Position numbers and translations under genes: made by a program. From Pedobacter ureilyticus (GTDB taxonomy: Bacteria; Bacteroidota; Bacteroidia; Sphingobacteriales; Sphingobacteriaceae): 64,000 bases of DNA. Below, piece by piece: positions 7,848 to 17,105 of the stretch. Within the stretch, counting starts at the first letter, position 1. The number at the start of each line of letters is the position of its first letter. The DNA lies in contig NZ_SSHJ01000008.1 in NCBI RefSeq assembly GCF_005925345.1, positions 62,001 through 126,000 of the forward strand. The letters run 5' to 3'. The notes under the pieces are model-generated. The model saw nothing but the letters and a program-made list of their open reading frames with translations, searched no databases and had not been told where the DNA came from.

Positions 7848-8016
7848 TTGCTTAGTAGAGATGAAACCAAATAAACACATCAGCATATTTGCTCCCGTTA
7901 AATGAGCTTAGTTAAATAATTTTAAGAGATGAAGCGGTAATGTTTCTATGTGTTTAACATCATTTTATTTTCAACTTTTATACAAGAACATACACCTTTA
8001 CGTTTTTTATCACAAC

Positions 8017-8047
8017 TTTGTAACCATTAAGTTTTTCGCTAACTTGA
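8017..8047 (+). promoter_or_regulatory. Possible promoter of the cupin-like gene
   Basis: TTTG at 8017-8020 and TAACTTGA at 8040-8047 are spaced exactly 19 bases. The -7 element matches TAnnTTTG at six of eight positions. A transcript would start near 8055, giving a short leader to the ATG at 8072. Confidence 0.35.
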
Positions 8048-8071
8048 TAAAAAGTTTTTAAATCATACCAA

Positions 8072-8950
8072 ATGAGCTTCAATTTAAAACCAGTTGACAC
8101 CGTAGATACCATTACGCCTGAAGACTTTAAGAAGAATTATCTTAAGAAAAAACGTCCTTTGGTAATTAAGGGACTTACTAAAGATTGGCCTGCCAGAGAA
8201 AAATGGACTACCGAATATTTGAAAGAAATTGGCGGCGATTTGGAAGTACCTCTTTACGATAACTCAAAAGCAGATCCGAGCAAACCTATCAATGCGGCAA
8301 CGGCACACATGAAGTTTGGGGACTATCTGGATTTAATTAAACGTGAACCAACCGAGTTAAGGATATTTTTCTTCAACCTTTTTAAGAAGGTACCAAGCTT
8401 AATTAACGACATCAAAATCCCTAAAGATTTAATGGGCGGTTTTATCGAAAGCATGCCTGCCATGTTTTTTGGCGGCTCAAATTCGGTAACTTTCCTGCAC
8501 TACGATATCGATTTGCCCCACATTTTCCATACCCACTTTGGCGGTCGTAAGCACATTATCTTGTTCGATTACAAATGGAAAAAACGCCTTTATTGCCTTC
8601 CAAATGCAACTTACGCTTTGGAAGATTACAAAGTAGACAATCCAGATTTCGAAAAATTCCCTTCGCTAAATGGTATTGAAGGCTATGAAGTTTACTTAGA
8701 ACACGGCGATACTTTATTTATGCCAACCGGGATGTGGCATTGGATGAAATATGTAGACGGCTCGTTTTCATTGAGTTTAAGAGCCTGGGACCAATCTATT
8801 ACCCGAAAAGTGGCTAGCGTTTGGAGCTTGTTTAGACACGGTGCGGTGGATAGCTTGGTTAAAATGGCGTTTAAGGAGAAATATGCACATTGGAGAGAGA
8901 AAAAAGCCATACAACGAGCAGAAAATGCTTATGCCAAAGGCAAACTTTAA
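8072..8950 (+). CDS. Cupin-like / JmjC-domain protein
   Basis: This 292-residue protein has the cupin_8 (JmjC-like) fold. The N-terminal segment KKRPLVIKGLTKDWPA is the typical entry of the family. The iron-binding HxD is at His143 and Asp145 (LHYDIDLPH), and the distal His is in MPTGMWHWMKY near residue 230. The family contains 2-oxoglutarate- and Fe(II)-dependent hydroxylases acting on proteins or small molecules; the substrate here is unknown. No signal peptide is seen. It is monocistronic, with a possible promoter upstream and a strong terminator downstream (8995-9028). Confidence 0.88.
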   Translation: MSFNLKPVDTVDTITPEDFKKNYLKKKRPLVIKGLTKDWPAREKWTTEYLKEIGGDLEVPLYDNSKADPSKPINAATAHMKFGDYLDLIKREPTELRIFFFNLFKKVPSLINDIKIPKDLMGGFIESMPAMFFGGSNSVTFLHYDIDLPHIFHTHFGGRKHIILFDYKWKKRLYCLPNATYALEDYKVDNPDFEKFPSLNGIEGYEVYLEHGDTLFMPTGMWHWMKYVDGSFSLSLRAWDQSITRKVASVWSLFRHGAVDSLVKMAFKEKYAHWREKKAIQRAENAYAKGKL

Positions 8951-8994
8951 AATATAATAGTCCCTTTTAGGAGATTTAAGAGTAAAGCAAATTC

Positions 8995-9028
8995 AGCGGG
9001 GCGTCGGTTACGGTAGCCCCGCTTTTTG
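8995..9028 (+). terminator. Rho-independent terminator after the cupin-like gene
   Basis: AGCGGGGC (8995-9002) pairs with GCCCCGCT (9016-9023) around a 13-base loop and is followed by TTTTT. The rest of the 375-base gap (to 9325) holds only a degenerate palindromic repeat at 9162-9224. Confidence 0.8.
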
Positions 9029-9161
9029 TTGCAATCTTTTTGCCAATCCCAGCTCGCACACCGATCGCCTTTGCGAAAAGCAACGACGAAGCAATCTTTG
9101 TCGTCATCAAAACAAAAAGTATTTTCACTTCAATACGGGTTTATTGCACAAAAGCCTATAC

Positions 9162-9224
9162 AAATCTTTGCGTACTTTGCGAGCCTTCTATTTTTATTTG
9201 CGGTTAATTTCAACGCAAAGATTT
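9162..9224. repeat. Intergenic inverted repeat (AAATCTTTGCGT)
   Basis: AAATCTTTGCGT at 9162-9173 is the exact reverse complement of ACGCAAAGATTT at 9213-9224, with 39 bases between. Additional TTTGCG words occur nearby. It looks like a non-coding intergenic palindrome of the kind scattered through Bacteroidota genomes. Confidence 0.5.
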
Positions 9225-9325
9225 TTAAGATTTCACTAAAAACGCAAAGAAGAAAAAAACACCCAAATCTCATAAACACAAAAATAATTGCGGCTTCGCA
9301 AAGCACTTGGTAATTTCGCGGCACC

Positions 9326-9940
9326 ATGGATGAAAAAAAATTGAGCGAAAAGGAAAAAATGCTGGCTGGCAAAGCCTATCAAGCTGGCGACAACGAACTC
9401 GCTAACGACAGGTTAAAAGCACGTGAAATTGTTTTCGAGTTCAACAACTTGCCTCCAAAGCAAATCAAACAGCGCAAACAGCTCATTAAAAAACTTTTTG
9501 GCAAAACCGAAACCATGTTTTATGTAGAACCTCCCTTTCGTTGCGATTACGGTTATAACATCGAAATTGGCGATCATTTCTACAGTAATTTCAATTTAAC
9601 CATTCTAGATTGTGCCAAAGTTTCCATTGGCCATCATGCTTTTATTGGCCCAAACGTAGCCATTTACACTGCAGGCCATCCTTTGCATCCGCATTTGCGC
9701 AACCAAGAACAGGAATGGGCGCAACCCATTACCATTGGCGATAGCGTTTGGCTTGGCGGAAATGTAGTCATTAACCCCGGTGTTACCATTGGCAGCAACG
9801 TGGTCATTGGCTCGGGCAGCGTAGTTACCAAGGATATTCCCGATAATGTATTTGCAGCGGGCAATCCTTGTAAAGTAATTAGAGCAATTACCGATGCCGA
9901 CAAAGATTTTTATTACAAGAATTTTAAACTAGGCGAATAA
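9326..9940 (+). CDS. Sugar O-acetyltransferase (LacA/Maa type)
   Basis: This 204-residue protein belongs to the left-handed beta-helix acetyltransferases. It has an N-terminal maltose-acetyltransferase (Mac) domain (residues about 5-60, KMLAGKAYQAGDNEL). Hexapeptide repeats follow (IGDHFYSNFN, IGHHAFIGPNV, IGDSVWLGGNVVI, IGSNVVIGSGSVV). The catalytic His lies in YTAGHPLHP. It uses acetyl-CoA to acetylate a sugar; the natural substrate is not deducible. The ending AGNPCKVIR is typical of complete family members. Confidence 0.92.
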   Translation: MDEKKLSEKEKMLAGKAYQAGDNELANDRLKAREIVFEFNNLPPKQIKQRKQLIKKLFGKTETMFYVEPPFRCDYGYNIEIGDHFYSNFNLTILDCAKVSIGHHAFIGPNVAIYTAGHPLHPHLRNQEQEWAQPITIGDSVWLGGNVVINPGVTIGSNVVIGSGSVVTKDIPDNVFAAGNPCKVIRAITDADKDFYYKNFKLGE

Positions 9941-9996
9941 TTGCTGAGCTAGCAATCTAATTAAAGTTAACTTTCGTAAGTCCTCTTAAAATACTC

Positions 9997-10794
9997 ATGA
10001 ATCCACAAATAGAAAAAATAAACCAAGAAGCTGCCGAGTTAAAAGCACAAATTGTAAACCATAAAGTATACACCAAAATCAGCGATTTGCCGGCACTTCG
10101 CGTTTTTATGGAACACCATATCTACGCCGTTTGGGATTTCATGTCGCTATTAAAGGCTTTACAAATTAACTTAACCTGCACTACTTTGCCTTGGTTTCCG
10201 GTAGGAAACGCCAAAACTCGCCAATTGATTAATGAAATTGTAGCTGGCGAAGAGTCGGATTTGGATGCAGAAGGCGGCATTAAAAGTCATTTCGAGTTGT
10301 ACTTAGATGCGATGCAACAAGTAGGCGCAAACACCAAACCTATCAGCACTTTCATCAAAGCCTTGCAAAACGGAGCTACGTTTCAACAAGCTTATGCACA
10401 AGCCGAAGTTCCTTTAGCAGCTCAACAATTTATGGATAGCACTTTTGCCGTAATCAACGCTGGCAAAAACCACGCAACCGCAGCTGCATTTACTTTTGGC
10501 AGGGAAGACCTGATCCCAAATATGTTTCATACCATGGTAAACGATTTGAATAGCAAACACCCGGATCAGGTAACGACCTTCAAGTATTACTTAGATAGAC
10601 ACATTGAGCTAGATGGCGATCATCACAGTCATTTGGCATTAACTATGACTAGCGAGTTGTGTACAACCCAAGAAGCTTGGACAGAGGCCAGCAAAGTTGT
10701 AAAGGAAGCCTTGCAACAACGAATTGCCTTATGGGATGCTGCGCTAGAAGAAATTGAGCAACTAAACGAAAACGTAAGCTTCGTGCAAGCCTAA
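9997..10794 (+). CDS. DUF3050 family protein
   Basis: This 265-residue soluble helical protein has the DUF3050 signature. It begins with an N-terminal helix and HKVYTKI, then MEHHIYAVWDFMSLLKALQ, PWFPVG, and late HIELDGDHHSHLAL. The conserved His/Glu residues resemble heme-oxygenase-like di-iron proteins, so an oxygenase role is possible but unproven. A MEHH plus DGDHHSH arrangement is consistent with metal binding. It lies 56 bases after the acetyltransferase gene and 53 bases before the DUF5690 gene. Confidence 0.88.
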   Translation: MNPQIEKINQEAAELKAQIVNHKVYTKISDLPALRVFMEHHIYAVWDFMSLLKALQINLTCTTLPWFPVGNAKTRQLINEIVAGEESDLDAEGGIKSHFELYLDAMQQVGANTKPISTFIKALQNGATFQQAYAQAEVPLAAQQFMDSTFAVINAGKNHATAAAFTFGREDLIPNMFHTMVNDLNSKHPDQVTTFKYYLDRHIELDGDHHSHLALTMTSELCTTQEAWTEASKVVKEALQQRIALWDAALEEIEQLNENVSFVQA

Positions 10795-10847
10795 ATATTT
10801 GACTTGTAATAGAATTAGGTTATCTTCAAGTTAAGATTAACCTTTTT

Positions 10848-12113
10848 ATGAGCCAAAGCAACTCTAGCAAATCCATCAAAACTGGTCTTTATGCTGCCGT
10901 AGTAGTCTTTTTAGCCTACACCATGATTTTTGGCTATCGTAAGACTTTTACCGTCGCCACTTTCGATGGTTTAACTATTGCAGGTTACAGCTACAAAACA
11001 ATTTTGGTGATTAGCCAAATGCTAGGTTATTTACTCGCCAAGTTCTATGGCATCAAATACATTTCAGAACTTAAACGAACCGGCAGAGGAAAAATCATTT
11101 TGCTACTAACCGGCATATCTTGGTTAAGCTGGTTACTTTTTGCGTTGGTTCCCATGCGTTATAATATCGTTTTCTTATTTGTCAATGGTTTCCCATTGGG
11201 AATGCTTTGGGGAGTAGTTTTTTCTTACGTAGAAGGCAGAAGAAGCACCGATTTTATTGGCGCCGCTTTGGCGGTAAGTTTCATTTTCGCTTCGGGCTTT
11301 GTGAAATCTGTGGGCGCTTGGCTCATGACTGAGTTCGGTATTTCCGAATTTTGGATGCCTTTTTATACGGGTTTGGTCTTCTGCGCTCCATTGGCTTTAT
11401 TTGTTTGGTTGATGGAAAAGATACCCCAGCCGAATGAAGAAGACATTGAATACAGAGCCGAACGCGTAGCCATGACCGCAGACGACCGGAAGAAATTTAT
11501 CCGTGATTTTTTAGGAGGAATTATTGCCTGTGTCTTGATCTACTGCTTCGCCACCATTTTTAGAGATATCAGAGATAATTTCAGTGCCGAAATGTGGAAA
11601 GAAATGGGATTTTTCAACCAGCCAGCCATATTCTCGAAAACAGAAACACCAATTACCATCATTGTGTTGGTGATGATTGGCAGCATGGTGATGATTAAAA
11701 ACAATTTCATTGCTTTAAGAACTGCCCATTGGTTTATTGTAGTTGGTTTTGTGATTGCAGGTGTTTCAACCTTGATTTTCAAATACAATCAGCTAAGCCC
11801 TATTGCTTGGATGACTTTAGTGGGTTTGGGCTTGTACATGGTTTATATTCCGTTTAACGCCATTTTCTTTGATAGATTGATTTCTACCTTCAAATATGCC
11901 AGTAACGTTGGTTTCCTAATTTACATTGCCGATGCTTTTGGTTATGTGGGCAGCATTGGGGTTTTGTTAAGCAAAGAAATTTTTAAAGTGAAACTAAACT
12001 GGGTGACTTTCTTTTCAAGCAGCGTGATGATTTTATCGGTTGTTGGCGTGCTGCTTACTTTTTATTCACTTTATTATTTTTCGAGGAAGTATAGGAAGAA
12101 CATTAACAATTAA
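10848..12113 (+). CDS. DUF5690 family membrane protein (MFS-like)
   Basis: This is a 421-residue integral membrane protein with about 12 hydrophobic segments. The N-terminal segment YAAVVVFLAYTMIFGYRKTFTVATF is characteristic of the Bacteroidota DUF5690 family, which looks like a divergent major facilitator transporter. The substrate is unknown. It is preceded by the DUF3050 gene in the same direction. Downstream begins the repeat-rich 12.1-13.1 kb patch. Confidence 0.85.
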   Translation: MSQSNSSKSIKTGLYAAVVVFLAYTMIFGYRKTFTVATFDGLTIAGYSYKTILVISQMLGYLLAKFYGIKYISELKRTGRGKIILLLTGISWLSWLLFALVPMRYNIVFLFVNGFPLGMLWGVVFSYVEGRRSTDFIGAALAVSFIFASGFVKSVGAWLMTEFGISEFWMPFYTGLVFCAPLALFVWLMEKIPQPNEEDIEYRAERVAMTADDRKKFIRDFLGGIIACVLIYCFATIFRDIRDNFSAEMWKEMGFFNQPAIFSKTETPITIIVLVMIGSMVMIKNNFIALRTAHWFIVVGFVIAGVSTLIFKYNQLSPIAWMTLVGLGLYMVYIPFNAIFFDRLISTFKYASNVGFLIYIADAFGYVGSIGVLLSKEIFKVKLNWVTFFSSSVMILSVVGVLLTFYSLYYFSRKYRKNINN

Positions 12114-12210
12114 AGCTATTCGTTTGCGCACGCCTGTGGCGTATTCACTCAACAAATTAAATGCACACGCGGCACGTGTTCGCCAGCATGAATACCGCTT
12201 TATAACTACC

Positions 12211-12320
12211 GCTCTTCGGTATTTGTAATCCCGAAGCATTATCGACGGATTTTTAACCCGAAATTTAAAACGGATTAAAAATCCGACGATACGAAGTTCG
12301 ACATTACAAATGTCGAACAG
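12211..12320. repeat. 110-bp multi-hairpin repeat, copy A
   Basis: This is one of three copies of exactly 110 bp that begin GCTCTTCGG and end GTCGAACAG. Internal hairpins: CTTCGG...CCGAAG at the left end, CGGATT-AAA-AATCCG in the middle, and GTTCGACATT-ACA-AATGTCGAAC at the right end (10-bp stem). The loop base differs from copies B and C while the stem is kept. The 12114-12488 gap contains only copies A and B and no convincing gene. Confidence 0.85.
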
Positions 12321-12363
12321 CAAAAAGGCATCCGTGCACTAGCATAGGGAACAACAACTAATC

Positions 12364-12473
12364 GCTCTTCGGGATTTGCAATCCCAAAGCGTTATCATAG
12401 GGTCTTCAACCCGAACTTTAAAATGCATTAGAAATCCGATGATACGGAGTTCGACATTGCAAATGTCGAACAG
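12364..12473. repeat. 110-bp multi-hairpin repeat, copy B
   Basis: Same length and ends as copy A, 43 bases downstream. It is more diverged in the middle: the CGGATT/AATCCG hairpin has decayed to TGCATT/AATCCG, while GGGT-CTTCA-ACCC remains complementary. The right-hand 10-bp hairpin GTTCGACATT/AATGTCGAAC is intact. Confidence 0.85.
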
Positions 12474-12488
12474 CGAAGATCTAAAAGA

Positions 12489-12776
12489 CTACAGCCTATT
12501 TGCAATCTCTTTATCAATAAGCTCTAATCTCTCTAAAAGAGAATCTCCTTCTAAAACTCTTGGCAACCACCACATCACAGTACTTTCCCACCTCTTATAA
12601 AGTTCAGAACTAACGTAACCGTTTTGCTCTATACTATTAACTAAAGCTCTCAATCCGTCCTTCAAAGTATAATATGTTTGAATATTAGTCACATTTTGCT
12701 TTTCGGCAACCTCAATAGTCTTTAAAACAATTTCCAAAACAGCCTTTATTTCAGATAGCAATTCCGCATCTTTCAT
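12489..12776 (-). CDS. Hypothetical helical protein, 95 residues
   Basis: This is a short acidic, all-helical protein with no signal peptide. The sequence has heptad-like Leu/Ile spacing (residues 5-25 and 75-95) and a central WESTVMWWLPRV segment rich in tryptophan. No family is recognised. It lies between repeat copies B and C on the opposite strand to its left neighbour. Codon use looks like the host. It may be a small orphan gene; coding is probable, not certain. Confidence 0.5.
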   Translation of the reverse strand: MKDAELLSEIKAVLEIVLKTIEVAEKQNVTNIQTYYTLKDGLRALVNSIEQNGYVSSELYKRWESTVMWWLPRVLEGDSLLERLELIDKEIANRL

Positions 12777-12814
12777 ATGCCATAACTTATTATTATAATC
12801 ATAATTTCATTAAT

Positions 12815-12901
12815 TTAAGAACTATGATCTACCACCACCTTCCACTCCCCATCAATTTTCCTCAATAACAAAGTGAAATATCCTTTAGGTTCGTCTTTCT
12901 C
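12815..12901 (-). pseudogene. Duplicated 3' fragment of the NTF2-like gene
   Basis: The 86 bases at 12816-12901 are identical to 13340-13425, the 3' end of the NTF2-like gene at 13339-13767. The fragment encodes the last 28 or so residues (ending WKVVVDHSS) with an in-frame TAA at 12815-12817, and has no start. It breaks off 17 bases before repeat copy C. This is direct sequence identity; it is not a functional gene. Confidence 0.85.
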
Positions 12902-12918
12902 CCCGCTCTCCCCTCCCC

Positions 12919-13028
12919 GCTCTTCGGAATTTGCAATCCCGAAGCACTATCGATGGGTTTTTAACCCGAAATTTAAAACGGATTAAAAATCCGATGATAC
13001 GGAGTTCGACATTGCAAATGTCGAACAG
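12919..13028. repeat. 110-bp multi-hairpin repeat, copy C
   Basis: The best-preserved copy. It holds four consecutive hairpins: CTTCGG-x-ATT-TGC-AAT-x-CCGAAG, GGGTT-TTT-AACCC, CGGATT-AAA-AATCCG and GTTCGACATT-GCA-AATGTCGAAC. The loop arm ATTTGCAAT of the first is also complementary to ATTGCAAAT in the last. It sits between the duplicated gene fragment and the small membrane-protein gene, ending eight bases before that gene's stop codon. Confidence 0.85.
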
Positions 13029-13035
13029 CTAAATA

Positions 13036-13317
13036 TCAGTTTTGCTTCTTTGTCTTAAAGTACAAGTAAACTAATTGTCCAAAATTGATAATACAATGTG
13101 CCCAAAGCAATAGTAATAAATAGAACCACCAAGCAAGGGAAGTTCCAGTTCCTTGTGACTTATAGAAAATTCCATATAGAAAATATGAGCTATAAATAAC
13201 ATGCAATGTTAAGTTGATCAAAACTCGCTTTTTGCCATCAGTTTTTAAGCTTAACAACAATAACGTTATCCAACAAATCGAGAAACTAAAAAGTAGTAAA
13301 ATTCCATCGGCACTCAT
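13036..13317 (-). CDS. Small three-helix membrane protein
   Basis: This 93-residue protein has three hydrophobic helices (about residues 4-24, 34-50 and 61-87) with short positively charged loops and a basic C-terminus (KTKKQN). The family is not recognised. It lies between repeat copy C and the NTF2-like gene, inside the interval bounded by the two 86-bp direct repeats, so it may have arrived with the duplication. Confidence 0.6.
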   Translation of the reverse strand: MSADGILLLFSFSICWITLLLLSLKTDGKKRVLINLTLHVIYSSYFLYGIFYKSQGTGTSLAWWFYLLLLLWAHCIINFGQLVYLYFKTKKQN

Positions 13318-13338
13318 TCATTCATTTTTAGATAAGCA

Positions 13339-13767
13339 CTAAGAACTATGATCTACCACCACCTTCCACTCCCCATCAATTTTCCTCAATAACAAAGTGA
13401 AATATCCTTTAGGTTCGTCTTTCTCTCGTTTCAAATTCCAGCTGCCTAGAACAAAAGCTTTATCCTTTGCTAAAAATTCTACTTTCTTAATCCCGAAAGT
13501 TAAAAAGCCCATCGCAGATTTATCGGGGTAGCCTTTCTTGTAATTATCCAAAGTTTTTTGCCAACCATAAGTGGGGCCATTTTTACCTACAAATAAAAGG
13601 CTATCACTTTTCCAATAACCCTTCATATAATGCTCCATATCGCCTTTGTTCCAACCTTGACGCTGGTTTTCTAAAACCTCCAAAATCGCGGTTCTGTCTT
13701 TTGTGGTTTGCGCTATTGCAGTATTTGCAAAAGCCAGTAATATAAAAACAATAATTTTTCTCATCAT
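13339..13767 (-). CDS. Secreted NTF2-like (DUF4440/SnoaL-type) protein
   Basis: This 142-residue protein has a cleavable signal peptide (MMRKIIVFILLAFANTAIAQ) and an NTF2-like fold. It starts with helix DRTAILEVLENQRQGWNKGDMEHYMKG and ends with strands GYFTLLLRKIDGEWKVVVDHSS. This is the DUF4440/YybH type. Members serve as small binding domains or enzymes; no specific activity can be assigned. The last 86 bases of the gene are duplicated at 12816-12901. It is divergent from the DUF2809 gene, with 55 bases for both promoters. Confidence 0.85.
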   Translation of the reverse strand: MMRKIIVFILLAFANTAIAQTTKDRTAILEVLENQRQGWNKGDMEHYMKGYWKSDSLLFVGKNGPTYGWQKTLDNYKKGYPDKSAMGFLTFGIKKVEFLAKDKAFVLGSWNLKREKDEPKGYFTLLLRKIDGEWKVVVDHSS

Positions 13768-13822
13768 TATCGATTAATTAAAAATCTAGGATTAAATTAG
13801 GTTTTTAATCACATCTAAACAA

Positions 13823-14227
13823 ATGAAACCAAACAAGCCACATTTTCGCCTTCATCTGGCAAGCTTATTAATTGCCGCAGCAATATTTATTATTGAGATT
13901 TTAATTGCATTATACATTACCGACAATTTTATACGCCCCTATGTTGGCGATGTATTGGTGGTTATTCTGATTTATTATTTTGTGAAGGCTTTTGTACACA
14001 TTGGCGTTTGGCCATTAGCTATTGCAACACTTTTGTTCTCGTATGTGATAGAGACACTACAATATTTTCAATTTGTAAAACTGATAGGCTTAGGCGAAAA
14101 CAAGCTGGCCAACATTATAATTGGAAATTATTTTGCATGGGAAGATATGATTGCCTACACAATTGGAATAACTATTGTTGTTTTTATAGAAATCTACTTT
14201 ATAAAAACCAAAAAAAAACTAACATGA
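13823..14227 (+). CDS. DUF2809 membrane protein
   Basis: This 134-residue protein has four predicted membrane helices. It matches DUF2809: an N-terminal HFRLHLASLLIAAAIFIIE, then IRPYVGDVLVVILIYYFVK, then EDMIAYTIGI near the C-terminus. The function is unknown. Its stop overlaps the start of the next gene (ATGA at 14224-14227), so the two are co-translated. Confidence 0.85.
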   Translation: MKPNKPHFRLHLASLLIAAAIFIIEILIALYITDNFIRPYVGDVLVVILIYYFVKAFVHIGVWPLAIATLLFSYVIETLQYFQFVKLIGLGENKLANIIIGNYFAWEDMIAYTIGITIVVFIEIYFIKTKKKLT

Positions 14228-14889
14228 CCGACTTTTATGAAAAATTTAGGAACAAGAAACAGTTCGATGATCACGCTGAAGCAATTTCGGCACATTTAGA
14301 CGAACGTTACACTACTGAGGAAATTACCGTTTTCCATGAAATATTTTCCCCAGATTTCCATCTCGATGTGTATTTCGTTCAATCAGAAAAACACAATTTC
14401 AATTTCTTAATCACAGCGGGAATGAGCACTTTGGAAATGACAGTTCCCACAGCAGTAGAAAATCCGCAAGCGTATCAATATGCAGAGCTGATGTTATTGC
14501 TACCAAAAGCTATCACATTTGGCAAAGTAACCGGAAATAACCCAAACGATTGGATTATAGGAATGCTGAAAGAATCTGCTCGTTTCCCTCATCATTACGA
14601 TACTTGGCTAGCCATAGGCCATACCTTACAAGCCACCGCAGATATGGAACCTTATGCCGAAAACACCAATTATACGGGTGTAGTTATTTTGCCATCCGTA
14701 ACTTTTGATGAAGAATTTACCTCGGTACAGGCTGGAGAAAATTTGATTAATATCTACTCCGTTTTTCCTTTGTATGCAGACGAAATGAACTACAAGATTG
14801 CCAACGGTTACAATGCGCTTTTAGACAGGCTAATTGAAAAGAATGCGCAGGAGATTTTTAATGAAAATAGAAGCAACTTATTAGCCTAA
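14224..14889 (+). CDS. Suppressor-of-fused (SUFU) domain protein
   Basis: This is a 221-residue soluble protein with the bacterial SUFU domain. Telling parts are HEIFSPDFHLDVYFVQ, FLITAGMSTLEMTVP, AELMLLLP and NYTGVVILPSVTFDEEF. Bacterial SUFU proteins are proposed immunity proteins of contact-dependent or polymorphic toxin systems. The start at 14224 is chosen because it overlaps the preceding stop as ATGA and gives a full-length domain; a longer upstream frame would run inside the DUF2809 gene. No toxin gene is seen nearby. Confidence 0.88.
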   Translation: MTDFYEKFRNKKQFDDHAEAISAHLDERYTTEEITVFHEIFSPDFHLDVYFVQSEKHNFNFLITAGMSTLEMTVPTAVENPQAYQYAELMLLLPKAITFGKVTGNNPNDWIIGMLKESARFPHHYDTWLAIGHTLQATADMEPYAENTNYTGVVILPSVTFDEEFTSVQAGENLINIYSVFPLYADEMNYKIANGYNALLDRLIEKNAQEIFNENRSNLLA

Positions 14890-14893
14890 ATAA

Positions 14894-15793
<900 letters not shown>

Positions 15794-15891
15794 ATCGATA
15801 TGAAAAAAGTCTACAAAACATTGGCACTTGGTTTATCGCTTTTTAGAACAACTACCTTAACTACATCAAAATAAAAATTAAACCTACCTAC

Positions 15892-16959
15892 TTGAAACCT
15901 TTAAAATACTTCTCCACACTACTGTTGTTTGTAAGTTCATTTGCATTTGGCCAAACTACCAAAAAAGATATTCAAGCGCAGCTTAAAAACAAATCTTTAC
16001 CAGAAGTAAAAGCTTATTTGGAAAAGCAAAACATAAAAATAGAAAAGTTAATTAAGCTTGCATCTACCTCCATAAAAATAACTCCTGGCAATGTGGATTT
16101 GAAAGAGGTAAGAACTACCCAAAAATTCGATAACTCACAAAAAGAACTGATTGCAAAACAGTTTGCGAAAACACTAAACAGGTTATACTTTAGTCCAAAA
16201 GTGATCTACCCCAATACAGATTTGAGTATAAGTTATAGTGTAAAAAGCTTAATTTATAGCGTTAAAGATTACGATGATTACGAATTTCCGAAACCGATTT
16301 TAAAGCTTAAAAAAGTGTACTATCAAGATGGTAAAACTGCTAATTTCGATAAAGAATTGTATGGTAGAAGCGACGAAACCGTAGATGAAATTAAAGGCAC
16401 TAAATGGATTGACAGTATTGAACTTGAAGCCAGCTACCATTATCCAGAGGCAATGCCTGTAATTAATTTAAACCCCGAGCAACCTTTACAGCAATTAACT
16501 GACGGTAAAATTCAATTACTTTCTATTAGTGATGGCAAAGCAAGTTTAAAAATTTCGCCCGCATTAAAAGACAAGATCTATAAAATAGAAGGCATTAACG
16601 CTGCGGGCCAAGCAATTGAGCAATACGGTTCTTCTTCATCTAGTAGCACCAGCAACTTTTCAGTAGCATTTTTAAATCAGTATTACGAAGCTGGTAAAAG
16701 TGTGATCGAAAAAATCGATAAAGCCAGCTATAAAAATGTAGATGAACTCATCGATGATTTGTACAGCAAAATACCTAAAGAAGACCAAAACAAGCCAGAA
16801 AATTTGATAAGCGCCACTTATAACTTTAGAGGCAACATTGCTCAAATCAATGTATTTCTTAAGCCAGAAAAAAGTGCCATTAACAACTACAGATTTGTGC
16901 TCAAAAGTACCACTACCTTTGCAGATGGCTATGGCGTGGCCTACAACAAAAAAACTTAG
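15892..16959 (+). CDS. N-terminal part of a frameshifted secreted WG-repeat protein
   Basis: This open frame of 355 residues starts at TTG and has a signal peptide (KYFSTLLLFVSSFAFGQ). The body has no named domain; there is a serine-rich SSSSSTS stretch near residue 250. It stops directly after an A7 run (16948-16954). In the next frame the sequence continues smoothly as NLAGILDKDGTWVIPP, a WG repeat, into the frame annotated at 17106. The two parts therefore form one gene of about 670 residues, broken by one base. The cause may be a true mutation, a sequencing error or slippage. Confidence 0.75.
   Translation: MKPLKYFSTLLLFVSSFAFGQTTKKDIQAQLKNKSLPEVKAYLEKQNIKIEKLIKLASTSIKITPGNVDLKEVRTTQKFDNSQKELIAKQFAKTLNRLYFSPKVIYPNTDLSISYSVKSLIYSVKDYDDYEFPKPILKLKKVYYQDGKTANFDKELYGRSDETVDEIKGTKWIDSIELEASYHYPEAMPVINLNPEQPLQQLTDGKIQLLSISDGKASLKISPALKDKIYKIEGINAAGQAIEQYGSSSSSSTSNFSVAFLNQYYEAGKSVIEKIDKASYKNVDELIDDLYSKIPKEDQNKPENLISATYNFRGNIAQINVFLKPEKSAINNYRFVLKSTTTFADGYGVAYNKKT
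16948..16954 (+). other. A7 homopolymer at the frame break of the WG-repeat gene
   Basis: The run reads AAC AAA AAA ACT TAG in the upstream frame. Adding one A (or stepping back one base) gives AAC AAA AAA AAC TTA GCA and restores a continuous WG-repeat protein. The 3' side is read A AAA AAC, which resembles a slippery site, but the natural frame of the upstream gene is not the one that would use that heptamer. Confidence 0.7.
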
Positions 16960-17105
16960 CAGGTATTTTAGATAAAGATGGCACATGGGTAATACCACCC
17001 ACTTTAGAGCGATTATCGCATTACAAAGACGACTACTTTAGCGGCAAGGTAGCTGATGACGGCTATCGCTCTATACTTTGGCTAGACAAGGTAAATCGCA
17101 AGCTG

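Noticed and set aside
9026..9313. Open frame of 95 codons on the plus strand after the cupin-like gene
   Set aside because: It spans the intergenic palindrome and has biased composition unlike coding sequence, with no family match.
12066..12323. Open frames crossing the end of the DUF5690 gene and repeat copy A
   Set aside because: They depend on the repeat sequence and overlap the real gene end; the multi-hairpin structure explains the region.
12211..13028. CRISPR array from three similar repeats
   Set aside because: The repeats are 110 bp, unevenly spaced (43 and 445 bases) and have internal hairpins; no cas genes are present.
14008..14226. Upstream extension of the SUFU reading frame
   Set aside because: It runs inside the DUF2809 gene in another frame; the ATGA overlap start is more natural.
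15800..15874. Short reading frame of 24 codons starting MKKVYKTLALG
   Set aside because: It looks like a signal-peptide start but ends after 24 codons; it could be a remnant but cannot be supported as a gene.
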